Notes under the pieces: model-generated | Databases searched by the model: none | What the model saw: the letters and a program-made list of their open reading frames with translations, nothing else | What the model was told of the DNA's origin: nothing | Part shown: piece after piece, positions 52,460-59,981 of the stretch | Layout of the letters: each line of letters opens with the position of its first letter | How positions within the stretch are numbered: position 1 is the first letter of the stretch | Assembly (NCBI RefSeq): GCF_001592105.1 | Contig: NZ_BCWE01000020.1 | Span: 1-64,000, forward strand | DNA from: Desulfolucanica intricata | GTDB taxonomy: Bacteria; Bacillota; Desulfotomaculia; Desulfotomaculales; Desulfofarciminaceae | Length of the DNA stretch: 64,000 nt | Direction: 5' to 3' | Translations under genes and position numbers: made by a program

Positions 52460-52855
52460 ATGTTAAGAAAATGGCTGCAAAAATTATTTAAGAGTAACCC
52501 TCATGAAATTAGAGTTCAAGAACTTAGAGTCAAATTGAAGAAGTATCAGGAATTAGCTGAAGATGCCTATAAGCTTGGTGATGCTGAAGCTTATAGAGCA
52601 ATCGAGACGATGATAAGAGAAACTTTTATGGAATTAATGACGGCATCTTTTTGTGCTGGTTTATATTCTTTACTGCCTCATATAATTCTTATTTGGTTAC
52701 TTAGCTTTTTGTTCGGTCCGATTCATGTGGGTAACTACCAAATTGGTATTTTGCTTTGGTATCCTGCCATTGTAATTCCAATTTATCTTATATACAAAAA
52801 ATTGCGGAATACAAAAGCCAATAAAAATGATATTGTGCAGGGGTGTACAAATTAA
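52460..52855 (+). CDS. Membrane protein of unknown function, DUF106/EMC3-like layout
   Basis: This 131-residue protein has a basic, helical N-terminal part (ELRVKLKKYQELAEDAYKLGDAEAYRAIETMIRE) running into two clear hydrophobic segments (ASFCAGLYSLLPHIILIWLLSFLF and GILLWYPAIVIPIYLIY), with a charged tail. A helical hairpin ahead of the first membrane helix, with Met-rich ETFMELM, resembles DUF106/EMC3 members of the Oxa1/YidC superfamily. I cannot confirm this by eye, so the function is unassigned. AGAAAGGG lies before the ATG. It is followed 38 bases later by the TauE-like gene. Confidence 0.75.
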   Translation: MLRKWLQKLFKSNPHEIRVQELRVKLKKYQELAEDAYKLGDAEAYRAIETMIRETFMELMTASFCAGLYSLLPHIILIWLLSFLFGPIHVGNYQIGILLWYPAIVIPIYLIYKKLRNTKANKNDIVQGCTN

Positions 52856-52893
52856 TTAGAATTTTTTAAAGTCATAGGTGAGGTGGCATAAAG

Positions 52894-53850
52894 ATGTTTT
52901 TTGAAGTGGCTGACGTTACTGTAAGTCCGGTAGTGTTAATTCTATGGTCTATAGTTACCGGCTATGTGTTTTCATCGGTTGGAGCAGCCGGTGGTATTCT
53001 TGCCGGTATAGGGCACATAAGCATATTTGGTATTAAAAATGCTAATATAATTAAACCTATGAACCAAATTTTAACCACTATAAGTCCTGTTGTTTCAACT
53101 CCAATGTACATTCGTGAAAAAAGAATAGTGGTGCCCGTTGCAATTTCTTTAGCGGCAGGTGGAATTGCCGGTGCTTTATTAGGTTCATGGTTATCCCACT
53201 CTTATCTACCTGATTTGTCATCTTATAAGCCGTTTTTTGGAATCGTAACCTATATTGTTGCTGTTAGATTATGGTATGAACTTACTCCGGGATTTAGAAA
53301 TAGACAAGTTAAAGTTAAAGAGGCAACTAAAACTTTTGAAGCAAAAGTAAAAGAGTTGAAAGAAAACGGGAGAATGTCCGAAATTAAAGAAATTGGTGTT
53401 AATTTTACACAAACAGGCTTAGGTAATAACAAATTTACTTTTGCCGGACAGACTTTTGAGTATAAAACAATTGTTCCTTTTACTGCAGGTTTATTGGTAG
53501 CAATTGTATCTTCATCAATGGGTGTTGGTGGTGGATTCTTACTGGTTCCCTTTGTAACAAGTTTTATGGGTTTTCCAGCGTTTATTGTTGCCGGTACTGT
53601 GACTCTTTCCATATTAGTAACTTCATTAACTAGTATTATCAACTATATCCAGTTAGGTAGTACAATGGATTATACAATGCTAATGTTTGAATTAATTGGA
53701 GTAGCTATTGGTTCATATTTAGGACCAAAACTTTCTAAGTATATTAAAGCTGTTTACTTTAAAGCGCTTTTAGCAATAATTTTAACTTATACAGGTACTT
53801 CATATGTTTTTGGAAAATTAATTTTCGAACTAACCGGATTTAAAATGTAA
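52894..53850 (+). CDS. TauE/SafE family permease (putative sulfite/sulfonate exporter)
   Basis: This 318-residue membrane protein has the two-repeat TauE/SafE form: SVGAAGGILAGIGHISIFGIKNANIIKPMNQIL in the first half and SSMGVGGGFLLVPFVTSFMGFPAFIVAGT in the second. Between them lies a charged soluble insert (about residues 130-190, with VKEATKTFEAKVKELKENGRM) longer than in standard members. The family exports sulfite, sulfoacetate or thiosulfate-type anions. It forms a likely unit with the small membrane protein gene before it and perhaps the DUF1847 gene after it. Confidence 0.88.
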   Translation: MFFEVADVTVSPVVLILWSIVTGYVFSSVGAAGGILAGIGHISIFGIKNANIIKPMNQILTTISPVVSTPMYIREKRIVVPVAISLAAGGIAGALLGSWLSHSYLPDLSSYKPFFGIVTYIVAVRLWYELTPGFRNRQVKVKEATKTFEAKVKELKENGRMSEIKEIGVNFTQTGLGNNKFTFAGQTFEYKTIVPFTAGLLVAIVSSSMGVGGGFLLVPFVTSFMGFPAFIVAGTVTLSILVTSLTSIINYIQLGSTMDYTMLMFELIGVAIGSYLGPKLSKYIKAVYFKALLAIILTYTGTSYVFGKLIFELTGFKM

Positions 53851-53926
53851 TATAAAAAATATTAAAGAATAAATTGTAAAAATTTATAAATATTTATGTT
53901 TTGTGTATTGAGGGAGGTTCACATCT

Positions 53927-54514
53927 ATGAAATGTGCAATCTGTAAACAAGATCCAAAGAACAAATGTGATAAAGAAGGTTTTGACTGCACCGGTGGTAA
54001 GGTTGATTTGAGTGCTTATGAAGAGGATGTTAATAAGCCGTATCATAGAAGCAGTGGAAATTTGCAGGCTGAGTTCGGTAATAAACTGACTCGTTTGGAT
54101 GAGCTGATTAAATTCGCTGAATCTATGAGATTTAAAAAGTTAGGCTTAGCATTTTGTGTTGGCTTAGCTGAGGAATCCGGTATTTTGGCAAAGATGCTGG
54201 AAAACAAAGGATTCCAGGTAGATTCCGCCTGCTGTAAAATTTGTGGCTTAGATAAGAAAGATTTTGAAGTCCCTTATGCTAAACCTAATAAAAATTTTGA
54301 AGCTCTTTGTAACCCTGTGGGGCAGGCGGCTGTGTTAAATAAAGGAAAAACAGAGCTAAATATTGCGGTTGGGCTATGTGTGGGACACGATATATTGTTC
54401 CAAAAATATTCTGAGGCACCGGTAACTACATTTGTTACTAAAGACCGTGTATTAGCTCATAATCCACTTGGTGTACTATACTCCAGTTATTATAAAAAGA
54501 AATATGGAGTATAA
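53927..54514 (+). CDS. DUF1847 cysteine-rich metal-binding protein
   Basis: This 195-residue soluble protein starts KCAICKQDPKNKC and contains AFCVGLAEES, SACCKICGLDKKDF, ALCNPVGQAAVLNK and VGLCVGHDILFQKYSEAPVTTFVTKDRVLAHNPLG, which fit the DUF1847 family of anaerobes. With about ten cysteines it probably binds metal or an iron-sulfur cluster, but no activity is known. GGGAGG lies upstream of ATG. It ends directly at a very long hairpin. Confidence 0.9.
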   Translation: MKCAICKQDPKNKCDKEGFDCTGGKVDLSAYEEDVNKPYHRSSGNLQAEFGNKLTRLDELIKFAESMRFKKLGLAFCVGLAEESGILAKMLENKGFQVDSACCKICGLDKKDFEVPYAKPNKNFEALCNPVGQAAVLNKGKTELNIAVGLCVGHDILFQKYSEAPVTTFVTKDRVLAHNPLGVLYSSYYKKKYGV

Positions 54515-54571
54515 AGTAAGAATAATAAAAAGGAACTACAGAAACGGTAGTTCCTTTTTATTATTCTTACT
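54515..54571. terminator. Very long perfect hairpin after the DUF1847 gene
   Basis: A perfect stem of 25 base pairs (54515-54539 with 54547-54571) with a 7-base loop follows the stop codon directly. The core is AAAAAGGAACTAC/GTAGTTCCTTTTT, so it also works as an intrinsic terminator on either strand. The outer part is AT-rich. The length is well beyond the usual 8-12 pairs. Confidence 0.85.
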
Positions 54572-54649
54572 ATAATTATACCTTTTTGCAGGAATATAAT
54601 TCCTATAGGGAGAAATTTATTTTAACTAAAAAATATCTAGGAGATCAAT

Positions 54650-56191
54650 ATGCTTTCAATTGTCAAAAGTACTGCTTTACATGGTTTAGATGGACAAGTG
54701 ATCCGCGTTGAAGTGGATGTTTCTAATGGTTTACCCGGTTTCGACATTGTAGGTTTGCCTGATGCTGCAGTACGGGAGGCACGTGACCGAGTTCGCACAG
54801 CGATCAAAAATTCCGGCTATGAATTTCCAATTAAGAAGATTACTGTTAATCTGGCACCTGCTGATATTAAAAAAGAAGGTCCAGTCTATGATCTCCCCAT
54901 CGCTATCGGCATACTGGCAGCTACAGAGCAGATTAATCAAGCTAATTGTCAGGAATATATTTTCTTGGGAGAACTTTCTTTAGACGGTTCTGTAAGGAGA
55001 ATTGACGGCACTTTAACTCATATAATGGTAGCCAGGGATAATTATTTCAAAAAAGCTGTTGTGCCAGGTGACAATGCAGCGGAAGCTGCTCTTACTGACG
55101 GAGTTGAAATTTACCCTGTTATCAGTCTTTGTGAATTAGTACAATTTTTATGCCTGGAAAAAGAAATAGAACCCTACCGAGTTGATATAAATGCAATACT
55201 GAATAATGACAGCTGTTATTATCCTGATTTAAAAGATGTAAGGGGACAGCTGGCCGCCCGCAGGGCTTTGGAAATAGCTGCATCTGGTGGTCATAATTTG
55301 CTTTTGCTTGGCAGCCCCGGCTCGGGTAAAACAATGTTGGCACGCAGATTACCGGGTATACTTCCCGATTTAACAATTGATGAAGCTATTGAAGTTACCA
55401 AAATATACAGCCTTTCCGGTTTATTAAAACCGGAACAACCGATGATTTCTACCCGTCCCTTCCGTTCCCCTCATCACACTGCCTCTACTGTAAGTATTAC
55501 CGGAGGTGGTAGATTTCCACGGCCGGGTGAGATAAGTCTTGCACAGCACGGAATTCTATTCATGGATGAACTGCCTGAGTTTCGTAAAGATGCTCTGGAA
55601 AGTCTGCGTCAACCCCTGGAGGACGGTATTATAACAATTTCACGTGTTAACGCAGCAGTTACCTACCCGGCCCAATTCATGTTTGTTGGTGCTATGAATC
55701 CCTGTCCCTGCGGGTTTTATGGGGATCCGGTTAAAGAGTGTACCTGTACACCTTTTCAGATTCAAAGATACATTCACCGTATTTCGGGACCGCTTTTGGA
55801 TCGTATAGATATACAAATTGAAGTCCCACGTGTCAATTACGAAGAGTTATCAGGGCAAATCCGGGGCGAAAGCTCAGCTGAGGTAAAAAAAAGAGTTGAG
55901 GCTGCCCGTCTGATACAAAATGAACGTTTTAAAAAGAATAATAATAATACCGGGCAAATTAGCTGTAATGCGATGATGCAGCCGGCCGATGTACGGGTAT
56001 ATTGTAAGTTAAGTAGAGAAGCAAATTCCTTAATGAAGACAGCTTTTCAACAGCTAAATCTAAATGCCAGGTCTCATGATAAAATATTAAAACTTGCCCG
56101 TACAATTGCTGACCTCGATGATAAAGAAAAAATTGAAGCTCAACATTTAGCTGAGGCCATTCAATATAGAAATCTGGACCGAAGAATTTAA
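54650..56191 (+). CDS. comM: YifB/ComM family AAA+ ATPase (Mg chelatase-like)
   Basis: This 513-residue AAA+ protein belongs to the family of ComM, a branch-migration helicase for natural transformation in some bacteria. The N-terminal Lon-type fold has DVSNGLPGFDIVGLPDAAVREARDRVR; the ATPase core has LLLLGSPGSGKTMLARRLPGILP (Walker A), FRSPHHTASTVSITGGG, GILFMDELPEFRKDALESLRQPLEDG (Walker B) and AMNPCPCGFYGDP with CTCTPFQIQRY. The C-terminal MG_chelatase part ends with KILKLARTIADLDD. The length is normal. Confidence 0.96.
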   Translation: MLSIVKSTALHGLDGQVIRVEVDVSNGLPGFDIVGLPDAAVREARDRVRTAIKNSGYEFPIKKITVNLAPADIKKEGPVYDLPIAIGILAATEQINQANCQEYIFLGELSLDGSVRRIDGTLTHIMVARDNYFKKAVVPGDNAAEAALTDGVEIYPVISLCELVQFLCLEKEIEPYRVDINAILNNDSCYYPDLKDVRGQLAARRALEIAASGGHNLLLLGSPGSGKTMLARRLPGILPDLTIDEAIEVTKIYSLSGLLKPEQPMISTRPFRSPHHTASTVSITGGGRFPRPGEISLAQHGILFMDELPEFRKDALESLRQPLEDGIITISRVNAAVTYPAQFMFVGAMNPCPCGFYGDPVKECTCTPFQIQRYIHRISGPLLDRIDIQIEVPRVNYEELSGQIRGESSAEVKKRVEAARLIQNERFKKNNNNTGQISCNAMMQPADVRVYCKLSREANSLMKTAFQQLNLNARSHDKILKLARTIADLDDKEKIEAQHLAEAIQYRNLDRRI

Positions 56192-56349
56192 CAAAGGATT
56201 GTAGTTTTTAAAGTCTTCTTTTTGAAGAATCAGTTATAGAATGTTGAATCCGGGTTAAAGATCATCGCGAAGAAAGATGTATATTAATTAAGAAAAATGA
56301 ATATAATATTAACCCTTGAGCATGCTTCCTAAACCTCCTTTTTTCTATA

Positions 56350-56378
56350 CTCCTGGTCATTTGGCCAGGGGCTTTTTA
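56350..56378 (+). terminator. Terminator-like hairpin between comM and the DUF2512 gene
   Basis: CTCCTGG pairs with CCAGGGG over an 8-base loop, followed by CTTTTTAT. It lies in the 239-base space between comM and the DUF2512 gene; the rest of that space shows nothing clear. Confidence 0.65.
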
Positions 56379-56430
56379 TGTTTGTGTATAAAAAAACTTG
56401 TATGGTAAATATAAAAATGGAGGTGAAATT

Positions 56431-56784
56431 ATGAGTAAAACAGTAACTGCACTTATAATGAAATTTGTAATGACATTAATCGTTGCAGCTATTGCCTTTA
56501 CTTTTATTGACGGAAACGCTTGGGGTTGGATATTTGCATTAGCTATTATAGGAACCATACTTAATTATGTTATTGGAGATCTTATGGTATTGCCTAAATA
56601 CGGCAATATAGTAGCTTCAATTGGTGACGGTGTAATAGCGGCACTAACAGCTTATATTTTTGATTTACTTATTCTTGATTTCAGAACAAGTTTTACATCT
56701 TTAATTGTATTTGGTGTTTTAGTGGCGGTTGGGGAATACTTCTTTCACCAGTACTTGCGTCGATCTGAGAAGGTTGAACCTTAA
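56431..56784 (+). CDS. DUF2512 family membrane protein
   Basis: This 117-residue protein has four hydrophobic helices with LNYVIGDLMVLPKYGNIVASIGDGVIAALTAYI in the centre, the hallmark of DUF2512 (YndM-like) proteins of spore formers. The function is unknown; some members are sporulation-associated. The frame is open to 56398, but ATG 56431 has GGAGGTG 8 bases ahead. It is transcribed alone and ends at a bidirectional terminator. Confidence 0.88.
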   Translation: MSKTVTALIMKFVMTLIVAAIAFTFIDGNAWGWIFALAIIGTILNYVIGDLMVLPKYGNIVASIGDGVIAALTAYIFDLLILDFRTSFTSLIVFGVLVAVGEYFFHQYLRRSEKVEP

Positions 56785-56796
56785 ATTGGTTTTAAT

Positions 56797-56830
56797 AAAA
56801 AGGACATAGGCTTATGCCTATGTTCTTTTT
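56797..56830. terminator. Bidirectional terminator, DUF2512 gene / nitroreductase gene
   Basis: AAAAAGGACATAGGC pairs with GCCTATGTTCTTTTT (one G-T pair) over the loop TTAT. It touches the nitroreductase stop codon on the other strand. Confidence 0.9.
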
Positions 56831-57342
56831 TAGATTTGTTTTATAATTAATTTTTCTAAATTTAAGCGATTTCCATTACCTATATTTTTATCAGGATATC
56901 CCATACAAATTACAGCCATTAATTCCAGGTGTTCAGAAAGTTCAAGTATTTCTCTTACCTTCTCTTTTTGGTTAAGTATTTCCCCAAGCCAAACTGCACC
57001 AAGTCCAAGGGCGTGGGCTGCCAGCAACATATTTTGAATGCAGGCACCCACTCCTTGAAGATCCTTGTCTCGATTGTATATTCTATTTGAGTCCAAAAAC
57101 ACACATAAACTTACAGGAGCATTATTGATAATGGAGCTATATTTTGTACAGTTTGCCAACTGGTCTTGAACAGCCGGATCTTTAATAATAACAAATCGCC
57201 AGGGTTGATTATTCAGACCGGATGGAGCCCATCTTCCAGCTTCTAGAACTTCCCGTATTAATTCATCAGAAATCATTTCACCGGTAAAATGTCTTACAGA
57301 ACGTCTTTCTCTAATTGCTTGTAATACTGAGTTATTGCTCAT
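56830..57342 (-). CDS. Nitroreductase family protein
   Basis: This 170-residue FMN oxidoreductase has RERRSVRHFTGEMIS at the N terminus, EAGRWAPSGLNNQPWRFVII and GACIQNMLLAAHALGLGAVWLGEIL, all typical of nitroreductases. The short size without extra domains matches small single-domain members. The natural substrate cannot be told. The ATG has AAGGAG upstream. It is transcribed alone, 130 bases before the M48 protease gene ends. Confidence 0.93.
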   Translation of the reverse strand: MSNNSVLQAIRERRSVRHFTGEMISDELIREVLEAGRWAPSGLNNQPWRFVIIKDPAVQDQLANCTKYSSIINNAPVSLCVFLDSNRIYNRDKDLQGVGACIQNMLLAAHALGLGAVWLGEILNQKEKVREILELSEHLELMAVICMGYPDKNIGNGNRLNLEKLIIKQI

Positions 57343-57472
57343 ATTTATTAACTCCTTATCAATTAGGTTTATTTAATAAGAATATTTTATATTTATTGTG
57401 ACAATTTGTCTACGGTTAATTAAGTTAATTAAGTGAAATTTATAAAACCAACAGGTGCAAGCTGCTTGAGTT

Positions 57473-58660
57473 TTATGGTTTGCTATATTGCTGAATAAGA
57501 TTAATTCTTGTTAATGCAGGAGGATGGCTGTAGCTGAACCACTGAATAAAAGTAGGCGGGGATAAATCGGACAGGTTCTTTGTGGACAGAACTATCTGTA
57601 GGCGAATTGCTGCCGGGGCATCGCCTGTCAATTTAACTGCTACCCGATCAGCTTCCTCCTCCATATTTCGAGAAAAACTATTTTGCAGGGGGCTGCTGGC
57701 AAAAGAAATCAGTAAAAAAAACAGCAAGATTATTGCCCAAGTATGGGGCGGGTAAGGCATAGGCGTAGGTAGAGTTAATCGCAGTAAAATGAACAAAAGG
57801 CCCCATATTACAAAACTGCCAATAATGCTCAGGGTTAAACCTTTAATGATATGACCCTGTCGCCAGTGTGCCATTTCGTGAGCTACTGCCGCTTTCACCG
57901 CGTCTGTAGGATAGTTATTCAGCAGGGTATCGTAAAGAACAATGCGTTTTGTATGCCCCAGACCGGTAAAATAAGCATTAGCCTTAGTTGTTCGCCGGCT
58001 GGCATCCATCACCAGTACCTGCTCTACAGGTATTTGTGCTTTCTGGGAAAGTTCGTGGACTATGGCTGAAATTTCGGGGTTATCCACCGGTACAAAACGG
58101 TTGAAAAGAGGAGACACTACAACCGGCCATAGGAAACTTTGGACTATCATCCAGACCGAGATAAAAGCTGCGCAGGCTAACCACCAGGTACTTGACCAGC
58201 GGTTCATGCTCCAGAAAAGTAAAACAACACCGATAGCTGACAATATAAGATCTAATCCGGCACTCTTTAAATAATCTATCCACCAGGCCCCCATATTTTG
58301 GGTAGAAAAACCCCAGTGGTGCTGTAAGAAATAGCTGCCATAGAGTGTAAAAGGCAGGTTAATAAATCGTAATAGTATCCATAATGCCAGAAAAAAAAGT
58401 AGAATACTTCCCAGGTAATTTCCACCGGATAATTTTTGGCACCATCGGGAAAGAGCTGCTGCTCGGCCACCAAATACCATCCACAATAAAAAGATAGTTT
58501 GTACTAAAAAGCTGCTAATAAACAAAAGTTGTTGGGCCCGGCTGTACTTCCGTCCCTGGTCCACTTGCTCGGCACTAAAATATTTCAATGCATCGGGTAG
58601 GACTTGCCCGGGAAAGAGGGTAAACCACAGGTAAAGCAAACTAAATAATCCTACCAGCAA
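57473..58660 (-). CDS. M48 family metalloprotease (Ste24/CaaX-protease type)
   Basis: This 395-residue membrane protease has the zinc site HEMAHWRQGH, with the third ligand in NMEEEADRVAVKLTGD. FLVQTIFLLWMVFGG, QHHWGFSTQNMGAWW, VMDASRRTTKANAYFTGLGHTKRIVLYDTLL and the C-terminal FSYSHPPALTRINLIQ fit the Ste24 (M48A) group. Several membrane helices precede the catalytic part. TTG 58660 has only a weak ribosome site. The frame stays open upstream, and a CTG at 58699 lies 7 bases after a perfect GAGGAGGG, which would complete the first membrane helix; this may be the real start. The 295 bases from 58661 to 58955 hold no other gene. Confidence 0.93.
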   Translation of the reverse strand: MLVGLFSLLYLWFTLFPGQVLPDALKYFSAEQVDQGRKYSRAQQLLFISSFLVQTIFLLWMVFGGRAAALSRWCQKLSGGNYLGSILLFFLALWILLRFINLPFTLYGSYFLQHHWGFSTQNMGAWWIDYLKSAGLDLILSAIGVVLLFWSMNRWSSTWWLACAAFISVWMIVQSFLWPVVVSPLFNRFVPVDNPEISAIVHELSQKAQIPVEQVLVMDASRRTTKANAYFTGLGHTKRIVLYDTLLNNYPTDAVKAAVAHEMAHWRQGHIIKGLTLSIIGSFVIWGLLFILLRLTLPTPMPYPPHTWAIILLFFLLISFASSPLQNSFSRNMEEEADRVAVKLTGDAPAAIRLQIVLSTKNLSDLSPPTFIQWFSYSHPPALTRINLIQQYSKP

Positions 58661-58910
58661 AATAATACCTAACCAGATAATGTTTAAACGAGGTTGCAGC
58701 TTTAATCCCTCCTCACATTAAAATCAGAGTAAAAACACCTTTATAGAAACATATATTATTCATTTGCGTGATTCATACCCCCGTAGACCTACAATTTTAT
58801 TTCTTTTAGATAATGTTTAGTTTTAGTATTACAAAAAATAGGCATATATATTTCCTTAATTAGGATATAAATATGCAAATTTTGTAAGTATTTTTATGAT
58901 GAAATCGAAT

Positions 58911-58957
58911 ATAAAAACAAAAACCGAAGGCGCTGGGTTAATTCGCCCCCGGTTTTT
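58911..58957 (-). terminator. Terminator behind the 23-codon ORF
   Basis: Read on the minus strand, a stem with CCG..CGCC and GGCG..CGG is followed by GGTTTTTGTTTTTAT. It begins at the stop codon of the small ORF at 58956-59027, so it closes a very short transcript. Confidence 0.75.
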
Positions 58958-59027
58958 ATTCTTCATCTTGCTCCATTCTCTCCAGGCCAATACTATCAAG
59001 AATTTCATTAATTAATTGCTCAGTCAA
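58956..59027 (-). CDS. Tiny ORF (23 aa) divergent from marR
   Basis: TTG 59027 follows AAAGGTGGTG at a spacing of 6 bases and opens 23 codons with NEILDSIGLERMEQDEE at the end, an acidic amphipathic helix. A consensus promoter lies just upstream on the same strand and a terminator directly after the stop codon, so a transcript of about 130 bases seems likely. No family is recognised. It may be a small regulatory peptide, or the transcript may act as RNA. Confidence 0.5.
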   Translation of the reverse strand: MTEQLINEILDSIGLERMEQDEE

Positions 59028-59060
59028 TATATAACACCACCTTTCAGAGTCAGCTTTATA

Positions 59061-59089
59061 ATATTACCACTATTATAAATAGATGTCAA
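59061..59089 (-). promoter_or_regulatory. Promoter of the 23-codon ORF
   Basis: On the minus strand, TTGACA (59084-59089) and TAATAT (59061-59066) are 17 bases apart. The motif AATAGTGGTAAT (59063-59074) overlaps the -10 box and spacer and recurs in the marR promoter region. Confidence 0.75.
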
Positions 59090-59154
59090 TAATTTACTTG
59101 TCCCAATATTATAATATAAACTATAGTAATAAAATATTTTCTCATTAATAACGA

Positions 59155-59184
59155 TTGACAAGGCGTAAGATCTAAATTTATAAT
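59155..59184 (+). promoter_or_regulatory. Promoter of marR
   Basis: TTGACA at 59155-59160 and TATAAT at 59179-59184, both perfect, are separated by 18 bases. The expected transcription start falls on the operator-like element at 59192-59206. Confidence 0.8.
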
Positions 59185-59191
59185 AAATTAC

Positions 59192-59206
59192 AATAGTGAT
59201 AATCAC
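59192..59206 (+). promoter_or_regulatory. Putative MarR operator
   Basis: AATAGTGATAAT at 59192-59203 overlaps the palindrome GTGATAATCAC at 59196-59206. A near copy, AATAGTGGTAAT, lies on the other strand at 59063-59074 in the divergent promoter. The position right after the marR -10 box suits repression. The link to this MarR is inference. Confidence 0.55.
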
Positions 59207-59238
59207 AATGCTAACTATTTTGAGTGGCGGTGATGTGT

Positions 59239-59676
59239 ATGTTTGATATTGAAAAAAGTATCGCTTTTTTATTGGCTAAAAATCATCAGAGGGCCTTTAG
59301 AATTTTTAGAGAAAAATTATTTGCTTTCGGAATTACGCCTCCTCAATTTGCAACATTAGCATTTCTATGGAAAAATAATATTCTTAATCAAGTTGAGTTG
59401 GGAAAATTGATGGAGGTTGACCGGAATACACTTAGTGGGATCATTGACCGCCTTGAAGATGCAGGGTTAGTACAAAGAGTACATGATCCTAATGATAGGC
59501 GAGCGTGGAATCTTATGCTTACCCAGAAAGGAAAAGAAAAACAAAAAGATTTAATTCCAATTGCTTTGGAAGTTAACAGCTTTCTAGTTGAAAATTTAAC
59601 GTTAGAAGAAAAAGAACTTCTATTAACCTTATTAATAAAAATTAGAAAGAATAAAATTTCTGAAAAAGCTTATTGA
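59239..59676 (+). CDS. MarR family transcriptional regulator
   Basis: This 145-residue regulator has the winged helix-turn-helix of the MarR family: FGITPPQFATLAFLWKNN, QVELGKLMEVDRNTLSGIIDRLEDAGLVQRV, then the wing HDPNDRRAWNLMLTQKG. The dimerising helices are at both ends. ATG 59239 is taken as start since GGCGGTGA lies just ahead; GTG 59224 is possible but has no ribosome site. It is divergent from the tiny ORF and followed by a small coiled-coil gene and a TDT transporter gene that it might control. Confidence 0.93.
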   Translation: MFDIEKSIAFLLAKNHQRAFRIFREKLFAFGITPPQFATLAFLWKNNILNQVELGKLMEVDRNTLSGIIDRLEDAGLVQRVHDPNDRRAWNLMLTQKGKEKQKDLIPIALEVNSFLVENLTLEEKELLLTLLIKIRKNKISEKAY

Positions 59677-59771
59677 AAAAGGCCCTAATAAACTGAAAAA
59701 AATATTATTCAAATCTAGAACTCTTTTAAGATAATTGAGCCTTATTAAAATATTTTAAAGGAGGTTTTCAA

Positions 59772-59972
59772 ATGGCTTTGAGTAAAAAAGAGTTACAGGA
59801 GAAAATTAGAGATTTAGAAGAGACTCTAGCAGATGTTGAAGAAGAAAGAGAGTTTATGCTTTCTAAAACACTAATTCATGTTCCGGGAGTTGCCAGAGAA
59901 AAGTATGCGAAAGAGATAGCTCAAATTAAAGAGCAAATTAACCTGCTAAAAAAACAGCTAGAAGATTCGTAG
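59772..59972 (+). CDS. Small coiled-coil protein, unknown (66 aa)
   Basis: This 66-residue charged protein consists of two helices (LQEKIRDLEETLADVEEEREFML and KEIAQIKEQINLLKKQLED) with heptad-like spacing, joined by a short hydrophobic loop (LIHVPGVAREKY). No family is recognised. AAAGGAGG lies before ATG. It is 9 bases upstream of the TDT carrier gene, so the two are probably co-transcribed. Confidence 0.75.
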   Translation: MALSKKELQEKIRDLEETLADVEEEREFMLSKTLIHVPGVAREKYAKEIAQIKEQINLLKKQLEDS

Positions 59973-59981
59973 GAATTAAAG

